A stretch of DNA of 49,779 nucleotides. Source: Bacteroidia bacterium. GTDB taxonomy: Bacteria > Bacteroidota > Bacteroidia > AKYH767-A > OLB10. Below, piece after piece: positions 7,344 through 16,668 of the stretch; within the stretch, counting starts at the first letter, position 1, and each line of letters starts with the position of its first letter. The DNA lies in contig JAEUTI010000021.1 of NCBI GenBank assembly GCA_016788065.1, forward strand, positions 1-49,779, read 5' to 3'. The notes beneath the pieces were generated by a model, which worked only from the letters and a program-made list of their open reading frames with translations, had not been told where the DNA came from and ran no database searches. The position numbers and the translations under genes are program-made.

Positions 7344-8258
7344 ATGACGCTATTTAAGAGACGCAGCACCATGATGTCGCCGAAAACCTATCGCAGGAAG
7401 GTTTTCACCAAGAATATACTAATAGACATCTTTATGGTCATTTGTGGTATATTCAGTGCTGGTCTGGGATTGAAAGGCTTTTTGCTTCCAAACGATTTCA
7501 TTGATGGTGGTGTAACAGGAATTTCACTGCTCATTGCACAACTGACTAATGTAGGTTTACCTTTCCTCATTGTGATTTTCAACATTCCATTTATCATCAT
7601 GGGATATTTTCAGATGGGAAAAAACTTTGCCTTTAAAACCATATTGGCGATTGTAGGACTTGCACTGTGTCTTTATTTTGTAGAGTTCAATATTGTGACC
7701 AACGACAAACTCTTAATTTCGGTTTTCGGAGGATTTTTTCTTGGAATGGGAATCGGATTATCGGTGCGTGCCGGATGTGTTATCGATGGCACCGAGATAT
7801 TGGCTTTATATTTAAGTAAACGTACACCCGTCTCTATTGGTGGTGTAATTCTTATCATAAACATTATTATATTTTCGTTTGCCGCTGCTTTGCTGGGCGT
7901 AGAACCTGCATTGTATTCCTTGCTCACCTACCTTGCAGCATCTCGAACGGTTGATTTTATTGTTCATGGTATAGAAGAGTATACTGGAGTGACTATTATC
8001 TCTTCTAAAAGTGAGGAAATAAGAAAAATGATAACAGAGCGTTTGGGACGAGGTGTTACTGTATATAAAGGCAAAGGTGGTTATCGTCAAAAGGGTGAAG
8101 AAGAAAAAGAGGTAGATGTAATTTTCACAGTAGTAACCAATTTGGAGATGCCAAAACTCAAAAGTGAGATTCAGAAAATCGATTCGAAAGCTTTTATAGT
8201 AATGAACACGGTGAACGATACCAAAGGCGGAACAGTTAAGAAGAGAAGATTAACTTAA
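7344..8258 (+). CDS. YitT family membrane protein (DUF161 with DUF2179 domain)
   Basis: This 304-residue protein has about five or six transmembrane helices in residues 25-215, with the conserved family pattern GLKGFLLPNDFIDGGVTGIS near the first helix and GLSVRAGCVIDGTEILALYLS in the middle. The soluble C-terminal part (about 215-290, GVTIISSKSEEIRKMITERL to FIVMNTVND) is the DUF2179 domain, a ferredoxin-like module. Family members are widespread; transport is suspected but no substrate is agreed. The start could be 7344, or 7371/7374 where two ATG codons adjoin; the longer form is listed. The gene stands alone and ends at a shared terminator facing the secDF gene. Confidence 0.85.
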   Translation: MTLFKRRSTMMSPKTYRRKVFTKNILIDIFMVICGIFSAGLGLKGFLLPNDFIDGGVTGISLLIAQLTNVGLPFLIVIFNIPFIIMGYFQMGKNFAFKTILAIVGLALCLYFVEFNIVTNDKLLISVFGGFFLGMGIGLSVRAGCVIDGTEILALYLSKRTPVSIGGVILIINIIIFSFAAALLGVEPALYSLLTYLAASRTVDFIVHGIEEYTGVTIISSKSEEIRKMITERLGRGVTVYKGKGGYRQKGEEEKEVDVIFTVVTNLEMPKLKSEIQKIDSKAFIVMNTVNDTKGGTVKKRRLT

Positions 8259-8314
8259 CTTAATAGTTCCTGCATCTGTACAAAATTTAAGGATTATTGT
8301 CAGCACCAAAAAAT

Positions 8315-8342
8315 AAAAGCCCCGGAAATCCGGGGCTTTTTT
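8315..8342. terminator. Bidirectional terminator between yitT-like and secDF genes
   Basis: An 11-bp GC-rich stem (8315-8325 with 8330-8340, core AAAAGCCCCGG) has a four-base loop. It has a T-run on the plus strand and an A-run before the stem that serves as the T-run on the minus strand. It can end both converging transcripts. Confidence 0.9.
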
Positions 8343-8369
8343 ATTGAATAGATAATTTTCTATCCGCTA

Positions 8370-11360
8370 TTATTTTTTCACTTCATCTTTCTTGCTGCGA
8401 TCGAGATCGACAACAATTGGAGTTGCAATGCACAGAGATGAGTAAGTACCGACAACGATACCGATCATCAGAGCAAAAGAGAAACCACGAATTACTTCAC
8501 CACCAAAAACGAAGATAGCAAACAATACGAAGAAGATAGTAAGCGAGGTATTGATTGTTCTGCTTAATGTAGCATTCAATGCATTATTGATAATTTCTTT
8601 CAATTCTGATTTGTGGTGGATGCCAAGGTATTCACGGACCCTGTCAAATACAACCACCGTATCGTTAATGGAGTAACCCATTACGGTAAGGATGGCAGCA
8701 ATGAACGCCTGATCAATTTCAAGAGAGAAAGGAAGGATTCCCCAGAATAAGGAGAAGATTGAGAGAAGAATTAAAACGTCATGCGTGAGGGCAACAATAG
8801 CTCCTAAACCAAATGTCCATTTACGGAATCGCAACAGGATATAGAGGAATATTACAATCATAGAGAAGATAATTGCATAACCAGCAGAAACCTTGATATC
8901 ATCTGCAATGGTAGGTCCAACTTTTTGCGAACTCATAATTTGAGTTGCATCAATACCTAAACCTGAAGTTATTGCTGTCTCAACTTTAGCATCAGCTTCC
9001 TGGCTATTATCATCGATCAGATAAGAGGTAGTAATTTTCACCTGATTACCTGCACCAAAAGTTTTAACTTCAGGAGCACCGCCACCAAAAGGTTGAGTAA
9101 GTTTTGCACGTACATCAACGGTAGAAACTGTTTCGTCGAAACGAACGACATACGAGCGACCACCTTTAAAGTCGACACCGGTACTGAACCCACGAACAAT
9201 CATGGAACCGATACCTATAACGATTACTATACTTGAAATTGTATAATACAATTTACGCTTTGACACCCAGTCGAATTTGATATTCTTGAAAGCATTCTCA
9301 GTCATAGGAGTTGAGAATCGGATCACCCTATTCTTAGCAAGTTGCCATTCAAAAATTAAGCGGGTAATAAAGATTGATGAGAACAACGAAGTTAAGATAC
9401 CGATGATAAGCGTAGTTGCAAATCCCTGAATTGGACCTGAACCGAAAACGAAGAGGATGATACCGGAAAGTAACGTTGTTACGTTGGAGTCGATGATAGA
9501 AGAGTAAGCCATTTTAAATCCGTCGGTAATAGCCAAACGAACCCCTTTTCCGGCTCTTAACTCTTCCCGGATACGTTCATAAATAAGGATGTTGGCATCG
9601 ACCGCCATACCGAGGGTAAGTACGATACCGGCAATACCGGGTAAAGTAAGTACGGCTCCCATGGAAGCGAGTACTCCGAATATAAAGAAGACGTTTGCAA
9701 ACAGTGCAAGATCGGCAACCCAACCTGCATTGCTATAATAGAATACCATGAATACCAGGATCAATACCAAGGCAATCACAAACGAAATCAAACCTGCATT
9801 GATAGCTTCCTGACCAAGAGATGGACCTACGATTGCCTCTTCAACAATACGTGCAGGAGCAGGCAATTTACCTGCTTTCAGAATATTTGCAAGATCTTTT
9901 GCTTCATTGATTTCAAAACTTCCGGTGATAGATGAACTACCTCCGGCAATTTCTCCCTGTACTGTTGGGAAAGAATAAACGTTATCATCAAGTACAATTG
10001 CAATTGATTTACCTACGTTTTCAGCAGTAAGTCTTCTCCAGCTTTGTGCACCTTCAGGATTCATGCGCATCGCGATTTCAGGTTTTCCATTATATGGTCC
10101 GAAATCCTGGCGTGCATCAGAAATTGCTCCTCCATCAAGTGGTGGCTGATTATCACGGCCATTGGTTTTGATAGCAATCAATTCCAGAGCTTTTGATTCC
10201 GGTGTTGGAGGCTTAACACCCCAAAGGAATTTAATGTTCTTAGGTAATTTAGCCAATACATCTTCACGATGTAAAAAGGCATTCACTTTAGAAGTATCCT
10301 TAATCAATGAATAACCAACAACTGGTCCTTTCATATATTCGCTTTGTCCTTGTGCATTTTGAACTATGGCAGGACTTAAAACAGCAAATAATGGATTCTC
10401 TTTTGCAAACTGCTCGAAAGACTGATTTGCTGAATCTGCAGCAGCAGTAGTAGTATCGCTTTTTATCTGATCAAGCAGAGCGGTTTTAGCAGTGTCAGGA
10501 GTTACCATTGTAGAGTCCGTTGATGCAACTGGAGCATCCATAGGAGCAGTCGTGGTATCAGCCTGAGTCGCAAGAATAGAATCTTTTTTCTCAGCAGATT
10601 TTAAAGTCTCATTGATAGTATTGAGATAATTGAAAGCATCTTTGTTCTCATAAGTTTCCCAGAACTCCAAACGTGCAGTTCCCTGAAGCAGTTTACGAAC
10701 ACGTTCCGGTTCTTTAACACCTGGAAGTTCAACCAGAATACGTCCTGATCCTAATTGCTGAATGTTAGGCTGGGTTACTCCGAACTTATCGATACGGGTA
10801 CGAAGAATGTTGAATGAGCGGTTGATAGCTGCATCTGATTCTTCTTTGATAACTTTCAACACTTCCGCATTGGTAGAGTTGAAAGTTACTCTATCCTGCA
10901 ACTCCATAGTACTGAATACAGCAGCAAGCTTTGCATTCGGATCAGCTGCAGCAAAAGCTTCTCCAAAAAGAGTCACGAAATCCTTCTGACTATTTTTCTG
11001 AAGTTCAATAGCATTTGCAATTGCCTTATTGAAAGTTGGGTCGGTACTGTTATTGGACATAGATCTGATCAGATCAACTACCGAAACTTCTAAAGTTACG
11101 TTCATACCACCCTTAAGGTCGAGACCCAGGTTGATTTCACGTTCTTTACATTCGCGGTAAGTATATTCCTTTACCAACAGGTTGTAAGCGGGTAATGATG
11201 ATACAGAATCGATGTAAGCCTGATAGGCTTTAGCATCTCCACCTGTAGCTTCCCGCGCCTTGCTTTCAACGTTTCTGGTTACCAGTGTAAATGACAACTG
11301 GTACAGACAGACAATAGCCAGCGTGATTGCAAAAAATTTAATAGCGCCTTTACTTTGCAT
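8370..11360 (-). CDS. secDF: Fused protein translocase subunit SecDF
   Basis: This 996-residue protein joins SecD and SecF, the proton-driven accessory of the Sec translocon. The SecD half shows INLGLDLKGGMNVTLEV (residues 76-92), the P1-domain segments RTRIDKFGVTQPNIQQLG and RILVELPGV, and the membrane signature GMAVDANILIYERIREE. The SecF half starts at about residue 700 with STGVDFKGGRSYVVRF and contains GYSINDTVVVFDRVRE. The fusion, rather than separate genes, is usual in Bacteroidota. A low-complexity Thr/Ala/Asp-rich insertion lies at about residues 255-310 in the periplasmic domain. The gene is monocistronic, with a textbook promoter (11396-11426) and a bidirectional terminator (8315-8342). 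Confidence 0.97.
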   Translation of the reverse strand: MQSKGAIKFFAITLAIVCLYQLSFTLVTRNVESKAREATGGDAKAYQAYIDSVSSLPAYNLLVKEYTYRECKEREINLGLDLKGGMNVTLEVSVVDLIRSMSNNSTDPTFNKAIANAIELQKNSQKDFVTLFGEAFAAADPNAKLAAVFSTMELQDRVTFNSTNAEVLKVIKEESDAAINRSFNILRTRIDKFGVTQPNIQQLGSGRILVELPGVKEPERVRKLLQGTARLEFWETYENKDAFNYLNTINETLKSAEKKDSILATQADTTTAPMDAPVASTDSTMVTPDTAKTALLDQIKSDTTTAAADSANQSFEQFAKENPLFAVLSPAIVQNAQGQSEYMKGPVVGYSLIKDTSKVNAFLHREDVLAKLPKNIKFLWGVKPPTPESKALELIAIKTNGRDNQPPLDGGAISDARQDFGPYNGKPEIAMRMNPEGAQSWRRLTAENVGKSIAIVLDDNVYSFPTVQGEIAGGSSSITGSFEINEAKDLANILKAGKLPAPARIVEEAIVGPSLGQEAINAGLISFVIALVLILVFMVFYYSNAGWVADLALFANVFFIFGVLASMGAVLTLPGIAGIVLTLGMAVDANILIYERIREELRAGKGVRLAITDGFKMAYSSIIDSNVTTLLSGIILFVFGSGPIQGFATTLIIGILTSLFSSIFITRLIFEWQLAKNRVIRFSTPMTENAFKNIKFDWVSKRKLYYTISSIVIVIGIGSMIVRGFSTGVDFKGGRSYVVRFDETVSTVDVRAKLTQPFGGGAPEVKTFGAGNQVKITTSYLIDDNSQEADAKVETAITSGLGIDATQIMSSQKVGPTIADDIKVSAGYAIIFSMIVIFLYILLRFRKWTFGLGAIVALTHDVLILLSIFSLFWGILPFSLEIDQAFIAAILTVMGYSINDTVVVFDRVREYLGIHHKSELKEIINNALNATLSRTINTSLTIFFVLFAIFVFGGEVIRGFSFALMIGIVVGTYSSLCIATPIVVDLDRSKKDEVKK

Positions 11361-11395
11361 GAATCTAAGTATTAATGTTCCGTTTTTTAGAGGCG

Positions 11396-11426
11396 CAAAT
11401 ATAGGATTAAAAGTGAACTAATACAA
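11396..11426 (-). promoter_or_regulatory. Promoter of secDF
   Basis: On the minus strand TTG (11426-11424), a 20-base spacer and TATATTTG (11403-11396) match the Bacteroidetes TTG-N19/20-TAnnTTTG promoter. Transcription would start near 11392, leaving a leader of about 30 bases before the ATG at 11360. Confidence 0.75.
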
Positions 11427-11592
11427 TATCAGGGCAATCCTTTCATTATATTGATATTCAGTTAATTAATAATTAACCTAAACAGTCGGGTGCCGGTTTA
11501 TGTTGTTGCCTTATTGCCATTAATTGAACCCAAGGGTACATATTAGATGGTATTCAGACAGTTAATTATCTGCATAAATCAAACCAGCAACC

Positions 11593-11600
11593 TATCTTCG
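11593..11600 (+). promoter_or_regulatory. -7 element upstream of the ABC exporter operon
   Basis: TATCTTCG (11593-11600) differs from TAnnTTTG at one base. It ends eight bases before the apparent TTG start codon at 11609, so the leader would be about five bases. Confidence 0.4.
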
Positions 11601-11608
11601 CACCGATT

Positions 11609-12517
11609 TTGGAAAAGCAACCGGTAATAGAAATAAGAGACCTTTATAAGTCCTATAAAGGGTTTGATGCCGTTAAAGGTATCAACCTCACCGTTTACAA
11701 AGGCGATGTATTTGGCTTTTTAGGTCCAAATGGTGCCGGAAAAAGTACTACCATCCGAATGATGATGTCGCTGATTAAACCTACTTCGGGAGAAATCAGA
11801 ATTTTCGGTAAACTTTTGTCAGAAGAGCGGGAATCAATATTAAGAAAAATTGGTGCAATTGTCGAAAAGCCTGATTTATACGGGTTTATGTCGGCATACG
11901 ACAACCTGAGACTTTTAGGAAAGATGAGCGGTATTCAACCAACCCACGCCGGAATAATGGATGTTTTGGAACTTGTTGGACTGAAAGACAGGGCAAAGAG
12001 TAAGGTAAAGACTTTTTCACATGGGATGAAGCAAAGGGTCGGATTGGCGCAGGCACTGATCCATGATCCGGAATTAATTATTTTGGATGAGCCTACCACG
12101 GGACTTGATCCGCAGGGGATGGTGGAAATTCGGGATTTGATTTTAAAACTGAGTAAGGAGTATCATAAAACCATTTTGCTTTCCTCACATATATTAAATG
12201 AAGTGGAATTGGTTGCCAACCGGATGGTAATTATAAACAAAGGCAAAGTTGCGATTGAGGGTGATGTGAAAGAATTGCTGAATCGCGATGAAATGAAAGT
12301 TACCATTGAGGTGTCTGATATCACCAAAGGTGTGGAAGTTATTAAGAACAGAGGATTGAGCAACGCTATGCGGGATACAGCAGGAAATAAAATTATCTTG
12401 CATATCAGTCAAAATGAAATGGCAGGTATAAACAGAGCATTAATTGAAGGAGGCGTAGATGTTGTATCCGTTGTTCCTTTGCGTACGCTGGAAGAATATT
12501 TTTTAAATTTAACCTGA
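11609..12517 (+). CDS. ABC transporter ATP-binding protein
   Basis: This 302-residue protein is an ABC ATPase of the ABC-2 exporter type. It shows Walker A GPNGAGKST (39-47), a signature loop FSHGMKQR (136-143, SHGMK instead of LSGGQ, common in this branch), Walker B LIILDEP (156-162), the D-loop GLDP, and the switch histidine in LLSSHIL. The C-terminal region after residue 215 is the accessory domain usual in this subfamily. The only start near the 5' end is TTG at 11609; no ATG is upstream in frame near the promoter, and the next ATG lies after Walker A. The permease gene follows after 5 bases, then a LolA-like gene, so this is a three-gene operon. The substrate is unknown. Confidence 0.93.
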   Translation: MEKQPVIEIRDLYKSYKGFDAVKGINLTVYKGDVFGFLGPNGAGKSTTIRMMMSLIKPTSGEIRIFGKLLSEERESILRKIGAIVEKPDLYGFMSAYDNLRLLGKMSGIQPTHAGIMDVLELVGLKDRAKSKVKTFSHGMKQRVGLAQALIHDPELIILDEPTTGLDPQGMVEIRDLILKLSKEYHKTILLSSHILNEVELVANRMVIINKGKVAIEGDVKELLNRDEMKVTIEVSDITKGVEVIKNRGLSNAMRDTAGNKIILHISQNEMAGINRALIEGGVDVVSVVPLRTLEEYFLNLT

Positions 12518-12522
12518 AAATT

Positions 12523-13359
12523 ATGTTCTCACTAATAAGGATTGAACTATACAAAATTTTCAGCCGGATCCGGACATTCATTGGATTCATTGCAATTGGA
12601 TTGCTTGTGCCTTTAATTCAGGTTGCCCTTTTTATTGATGGGGAAACCTACATTGAATTCAGTTTGCAAAATCTTAAAGAAGCATTCGATTTTCAGGGTA
12701 ACTTATTAAACGGTTACCTTGCTTGTTATATAATTCTGGCTACACTGTATGTGCATATTCCATTTCTGATCACATTGGTAACAGGCGATTTACTGGCAGG
12801 TGAAGCTGCAGGTGGGACATTCAGGGTATTACTGACGAGACCGGTGAGTCGCACGAAACTACTATTTGCGAAATTTATTTCCGGACTCATTTATACTGCT
12901 GCATTAATATTTTGGATGGCATTAATAAGTTTGTTACTAGGAATTGCCATCATGGGAACCGGCGATTTAATTGTCATAAAAAATACGGTTTATATTTTTG
13001 CAGAAGATGATGTTCTCTGGCGATTACTCGCTGCATTTGGATTTGGATTAATTGCCATGTGGTGTGTAGCATCCTTATCATTTATGTTTTCGTCATTTGC
13101 CGATAATTCAATAGGTCCGATTATTCTTACGATGACCGTGATTATTTCTTTCATCGTAATTTCTGCAATTGATCTGAGCTTATTCCGAGTTGTGAAACCT
13201 TTTCTGTTTACCAACTATATGGGAAGCTGGAAATTATTTTTTGAAACACCTGTTAACTACGATAAAATTTTGATGTCGGCCGGTGCATTAATTGCACATA
13301 TAATTTTATTTTTCGGCATTGCCTGGTATAATTTTAAAAAGAAAGATATTCTTACGTGA
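12523..13359 (+). CDS. ABC-2 type transporter permease
   Basis: This 278-residue integral membrane protein has six predicted helices: about 18-38, 64-86, 118-145, 165-188, 198-218 and 248-268. The pattern GEAAGGTFRVLLTRPVSRTKLLFAKFISG, just before the third helix, is the characteristic cytoplasmic segment of ABC-2 permeases that contacts the ATPase. It is the membrane partner of the ATPase encoded 5 bases upstream. Its stop codon overlaps the start of the LolA-like gene by one base (TGATG), so translation is probably coupled. A family with RTRPVSR-like segments includes NatB-like and copper- or lipid-linked exporters; the cargo cannot be told from the sequence. Confidence 0.9.
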   Translation: MFSLIRIELYKIFSRIRTFIGFIAIGLLVPLIQVALFIDGETYIEFSLQNLKEAFDFQGNLLNGYLACYIILATLYVHIPFLITLVTGDLLAGEAAGGTFRVLLTRPVSRTKLLFAKFISGLIYTAALIFWMALISLLLGIAIMGTGDLIVIKNTVYIFAEDDVLWRLLAAFGFGLIAMWCVASLSFMFSSFADNSIGPIILTMTVIISFIVISAIDLSLFRVVKPFLFTNYMGSWKLFFETPVNYDKILMSAGALIAHIILFFGIAWYNFKKKDILT

Positions 13360-14069
13360 TGAAAAAACACTTTCGGTTTTCTATTTTATTGGTGCTTGCA
13401 ATACTGACTTTTAAGGCAAGTGTTGCTCAGGAAAAAAATGCTGCTTTGATTCTTGAAGGTGTTAAGAAAAAATTTGCTTTGGTTAACGAATATGAAGCCA
13501 GCGTAAAAATAAAAGTGGATGTGAATTTTGTGAAAATTCCTGAAAAATCAGGTAAGATCTGGTATATGCAGCCCGGTAAAGTAGTTGTAAAAACGCCAGG
13601 GTTTTCATTACTACCAAAACGAGGCATGAACTTCACTCCTAATCAACTTTTTTCAGGTGACTATACTGCACTTTATGCGCGCGAGGAACAATATGCCGGC
13701 GTTACCACACAGGTTATTAAAGTGATTCCTAACAGTGATGCCGATGATATTATTTTGTCGACATTGTGGATAGACACACAAAGAAATGTGATCCGCAAAT
13801 TAGAAACCACCACCAAGTCTGAAGGAACCTTTTCCATGCAATTCCGGTTTCCTGCCGAAATTAAAACATACGATCTACCAGATCAGATTTTATTCAATTT
13901 CGATATTCGAAAAAATGAGTTGCCATTAGGACTAACCGGCGATTTCGAAAATCAGGGTAACAAAGACAAAACCCCAAAAAATTCGAGAGGAACTGTTACC
14001 ATCACGTACCTGAATTATCTTGTAAATCAAGGGAAAGCCATTCCTGTCTTTCAGAAGAAATCCAAATAA
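13359..14069 (+). CDS. LolA-like periplasmic outer membrane lipoprotein-sorting protein
   Basis: This 236-residue protein has a signal peptide ending SVAQ (about residue 23). The mature part fits the LolA/LolB half-barrel fold: an initial helix (NAALILEGVKKKFALV), then strands such as YEASVKIKVDVNFVKIP and SGKIWYMQPGKVVVKTPGF, and a mid-protein TQVIKVIPNSD stretch. LolA carries lipoproteins across the periplasm; related proteins bind other lipids. ATG at 13359 is preferred to the GTG at 13356 because it overlaps the permease stop codon in the coupled form TGATG. Being in an operon with an ABC-2 exporter suggests that this LolA-like protein receives a lipid or lipoprotein from it, but that is inference. 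Confidence 0.75.
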   Translation: MKKHFRFSILLVLAILTFKASVAQEKNAALILEGVKKKFALVNEYEASVKIKVDVNFVKIPEKSGKIWYMQPGKVVVKTPGFSLLPKRGMNFTPNQLFSGDYTALYAREEQYAGVTTQVIKVIPNSDADDIILSTLWIDTQRNVIRKLETTTKSEGTFSMQFRFPAEIKTYDLPDQILFNFDIRKNELPLGLTGDFENQGNKDKTPKNSRGTVTITYLNYLVNQGKAIPVFQKKSK

Positions 14070-14201
14070 TAATCTGATAATCAGTATTATATAATTTTTC
14101 TAAATTATATTTCCATTAATTTATTGCACAACTGATTGAAGTATTTTTTTTATTCAACCCCTTTTTCTACTTTTCCAATTCACACTAACACCCAAAAAGT
14201 T

Positions 14202-16535
14202 ATGAAACGATTACTGACCATTTTGGCCATTGTCTGCCTGACTGGCCAAGCCTATTCACAGGACATGCTTGGTATACGAAGTTCCAATTACTCCGGCTTG
14301 CATGGTCTTGGGATAAATCCAGCCTCCATACACACATCTCGCCTGGATCTTGATATCAATTTATTTTCAATCGGTGTCACAGCTGAAAATGACTTTATCT
14401 ATATACCAAAAGATAAGCTGAAGTTTTTTGGTATTAAGAACATCATCGAAAACTTTGATGAGAAAGGTTATATTGATGAATTCGAATTTGGAAATCCGGA
14501 CAAGACATATAACCTTAACACTGCCATTTCCATTATGGGACCATCGGTAATGTTTAATATTTATCCGAAGCACACCATAGCAATCACCACTCAAATGCGA
14601 GCAGGAATTTCAGGAACCGAAATACAGGGACATGCCGGAAAATTTGCAGTTGAAGGATTTGGTTATAATCCCTTACAGAATCAGTTCTTCCTGGGAAAAG
14701 ATTTTGAATTAAATATTTTGAGTTGGGCTGAGTATGGATTGTCGTATGCAACCACACTTACTGAAAATGAAAAAGGAGCACTTACAGGCGGATTAACTTT
14801 AAAACTTCTGCATGGAATTGGTGGCGCCTATGCCGAAAATGCCGATCTCTACTACAATGTATTAAATGACTCCGATATGGTTTTCGGTGTTCAGGGATTC
14901 GCTCAAATCGACTATGGCAGAGTGGACTACAATTCATTTGATGAAATTGGCGGTTACAGTGATTTCATTAATGGTAAAGGATTTGGTTTTGATGTTGGAT
15001 TTTCCTACGACTTCTTTAAAGAGCCAACTTCCTGGCAATATGAAATGGATGGAAAGAAATTACATGATCCCTTGATCAATCGCTATAAACTAAGAATAGG
15101 TGCTTCATTACTTGATGTTGGAAAAATTAAGTTTAATGAAAACGCCGGCACTTATCATCTGGAAACAAATAACGGTTATTATCCGAATTTCAATACAGAT
15201 GAATATGATAACAACATCGATTTCGACCATACATTTTCTGCTGTATTCTATAATGGAGATTCATTGGCTTCATTCCGAACCAACAATTTTAAAATGGCAT
15301 TACCTACTGCTGTAAGTTTGCAAGTCGACTGGAATGCTTACAAAAAATTCTATGTAGCAGCAAACTACATTCATGGTGTGAAGCATAGTGAGCCGGGCAT
15401 TGATCGTGCCAGTGTTTTATCGGTAACACCACGATATGAATCACCATGGCTCGACATCAGTATGCCGGTTTCCTATTTTAATTACACCGGTAAAATAAGT
15501 CGTGTTGGATTAGCATTTCGTTTTGCCAGCTTCTTCCTCGGAAGTGACCGTATCGGAACGTTATTTGGTTTGGGTGATTTGAATGGTATGGATGTTTACG
15601 CAGGTTTAAAATTCTCTATGAACAAACAACGAATCAGAGATCTTGACAACGACAGAGTATCTGATAAGATGGACAAGTGTAAAGAGATTGCAGGTATTTT
15701 GAAATTCGAAGGTTGTCCCGATAAAGATCTGGATGATGTTCCTGATGCCATTGACCAGTGTCCGGATGTTAAAGGATTGGTATCCTTGGCAGGTTGTCCC
15801 GATACTGATAGCGATGGAATTACAGATGCTAAAGATGATTGTCCCGAAGTTGCAGGTTTACCTCAATTCCGTGGCTGTCCTGATACCGATGCTGATGGAA
15901 TTATGGATTCAGAAGATGAATGTCCATCCATCCCAGGTTTGGCATTATATAAAGGATGTCCTGATACCGATAACGACAGCATTCCTGATCCACAGGATGA
16001 TTGCCCAACCACTGCGGGGCCTGCAATGTATAAAGGATGTCCTGATACCGATGGTGATGGCATTCCTGATCCACAGGATGAATGTCCATTTGATATTGGA
16101 CCACCTGCAACTAAAGGTTGTCCTGTAAAAGTTACTCAGGCACCTGTGAATACTGCTCCTGTTGTTGTTCAATTAACTCAGGAAGAACAGGAGATTATCA
16201 ATAAAGTATTTAAGAATCTTCAATTTGAAACCGGCAAAGCAATTATTAAGGAAAGTTCTTATGCCTCATTAGATGAATTGGCAGGATTGCTTCAGAAAAA
16301 GCCATCCTTCAAATTAAAAATCGATGGACATACTGACAACACCGGTTCTGCATCTTTGAATAAAACATTGTCGAAGAAAAGAGCGGAAGCTGCTCGAACT
16401 TATCTCATCAGTAAAGGAGTTGATGGAGGCCGGATCATGCCAAATGGCTATGGCAAAGACCGTCCTGTGGCACCAAATACCACTGCTGAGGGAAGAGCAC
16501 AAAACAGACGGGTAGAGTTCACAATCATCGAATAA
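14202..16535 (+). CDS. DUF5723 / thrombospondin type 3 / OmpA family outer membrane protein
   Basis: This 777-residue protein starts at the ATG at 14202, which begins a signal peptide ending QAYSQ (residues 1-20). An upstream TTG at 14136 has no support. Residues 20-480 form a barrel-like region matching DUF5723 (DMLGIRSSNYSGLHGLGINP near the start). Residues 485-650 are Asp-rich thrombospondin type 3 calcium-binding repeats, with units such as GCPDTDGDGIPDPQDECP. The last 120 residues are an OmpA peptidoglycan-binding domain (DGHTDNTGS, RAEAARTYL, GYGKDRPVA, NRRVEF). It probably links the outer membrane to the cell wall. The gene stands alone after the ABC/LolA operon and ends at a strong terminator. 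Confidence 0.92.
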   Translation: MKRLLTILAIVCLTGQAYSQDMLGIRSSNYSGLHGLGINPASIHTSRLDLDINLFSIGVTAENDFIYIPKDKLKFFGIKNIIENFDEKGYIDEFEFGNPDKTYNLNTAISIMGPSVMFNIYPKHTIAITTQMRAGISGTEIQGHAGKFAVEGFGYNPLQNQFFLGKDFELNILSWAEYGLSYATTLTENEKGALTGGLTLKLLHGIGGAYAENADLYYNVLNDSDMVFGVQGFAQIDYGRVDYNSFDEIGGYSDFINGKGFGFDVGFSYDFFKEPTSWQYEMDGKKLHDPLINRYKLRIGASLLDVGKIKFNENAGTYHLETNNGYYPNFNTDEYDNNIDFDHTFSAVFYNGDSLASFRTNNFKMALPTAVSLQVDWNAYKKFYVAANYIHGVKHSEPGIDRASVLSVTPRYESPWLDISMPVSYFNYTGKISRVGLAFRFASFFLGSDRIGTLFGLGDLNGMDVYAGLKFSMNKQRIRDLDNDRVSDKMDKCKEIAGILKFEGCPDKDLDDVPDAIDQCPDVKGLVSLAGCPDTDSDGITDAKDDCPEVAGLPQFRGCPDTDADGIMDSEDECPSIPGLALYKGCPDTDNDSIPDPQDDCPTTAGPAMYKGCPDTDGDGIPDPQDECPFDIGPPATKGCPVKVTQAPVNTAPVVVQLTQEEQEIINKVFKNLQFETGKAIIKESSYASLDELAGLLQKKPSFKLKIDGHTDNTGSASLNKTLSKKRAEAARTYLISKGVDGGRIMPNGYGKDRPVAPNTTAEGRAQNRRVEFTIIE
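15949..16091 (+). repeat. Near-identical 84-bp repeats in the type 3 repeat region
   Basis: Within the OmpA gene, consecutive units starting GGATGTCCTGATACCGAT (near 15953 and 16035) share almost all bases through TGATCCACAGGATGA. The encoded 28-residue units differ at few positions, which points to recent internal duplication. The flanking units are more diverged. Confidence 0.6.
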
Positions 16536-16554
16536 ACTACTGTTTTACAGAATC

Positions 16555-16594
16555 AAACGGGATTTCATTCAATTGAAATCCCGTTTTTGTTTTA
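16555..16594 (+). terminator. Terminator of the OmpA-family gene
   Basis: A 13-bp perfect stem (16555-16567 with 16574-16586, core AAACGGGATTTCA) with a six-base loop is followed by TTGTTTT. It lies 20 bases after the stop codon. Confidence 0.9.
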
Positions 16595-16668
16595 GTGTAA
16601 TATGAATCATTTATTTGGTTGTTTCAATTAAAATTCAGATTATTGTTGAATATCCTTAAAAGTCAATT

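Noticed and set aside
14070-14110. Possible terminator after the LolA-like gene
   Set aside because: The best inverted repeat (CTGA/TCAG) is only 4 bp.
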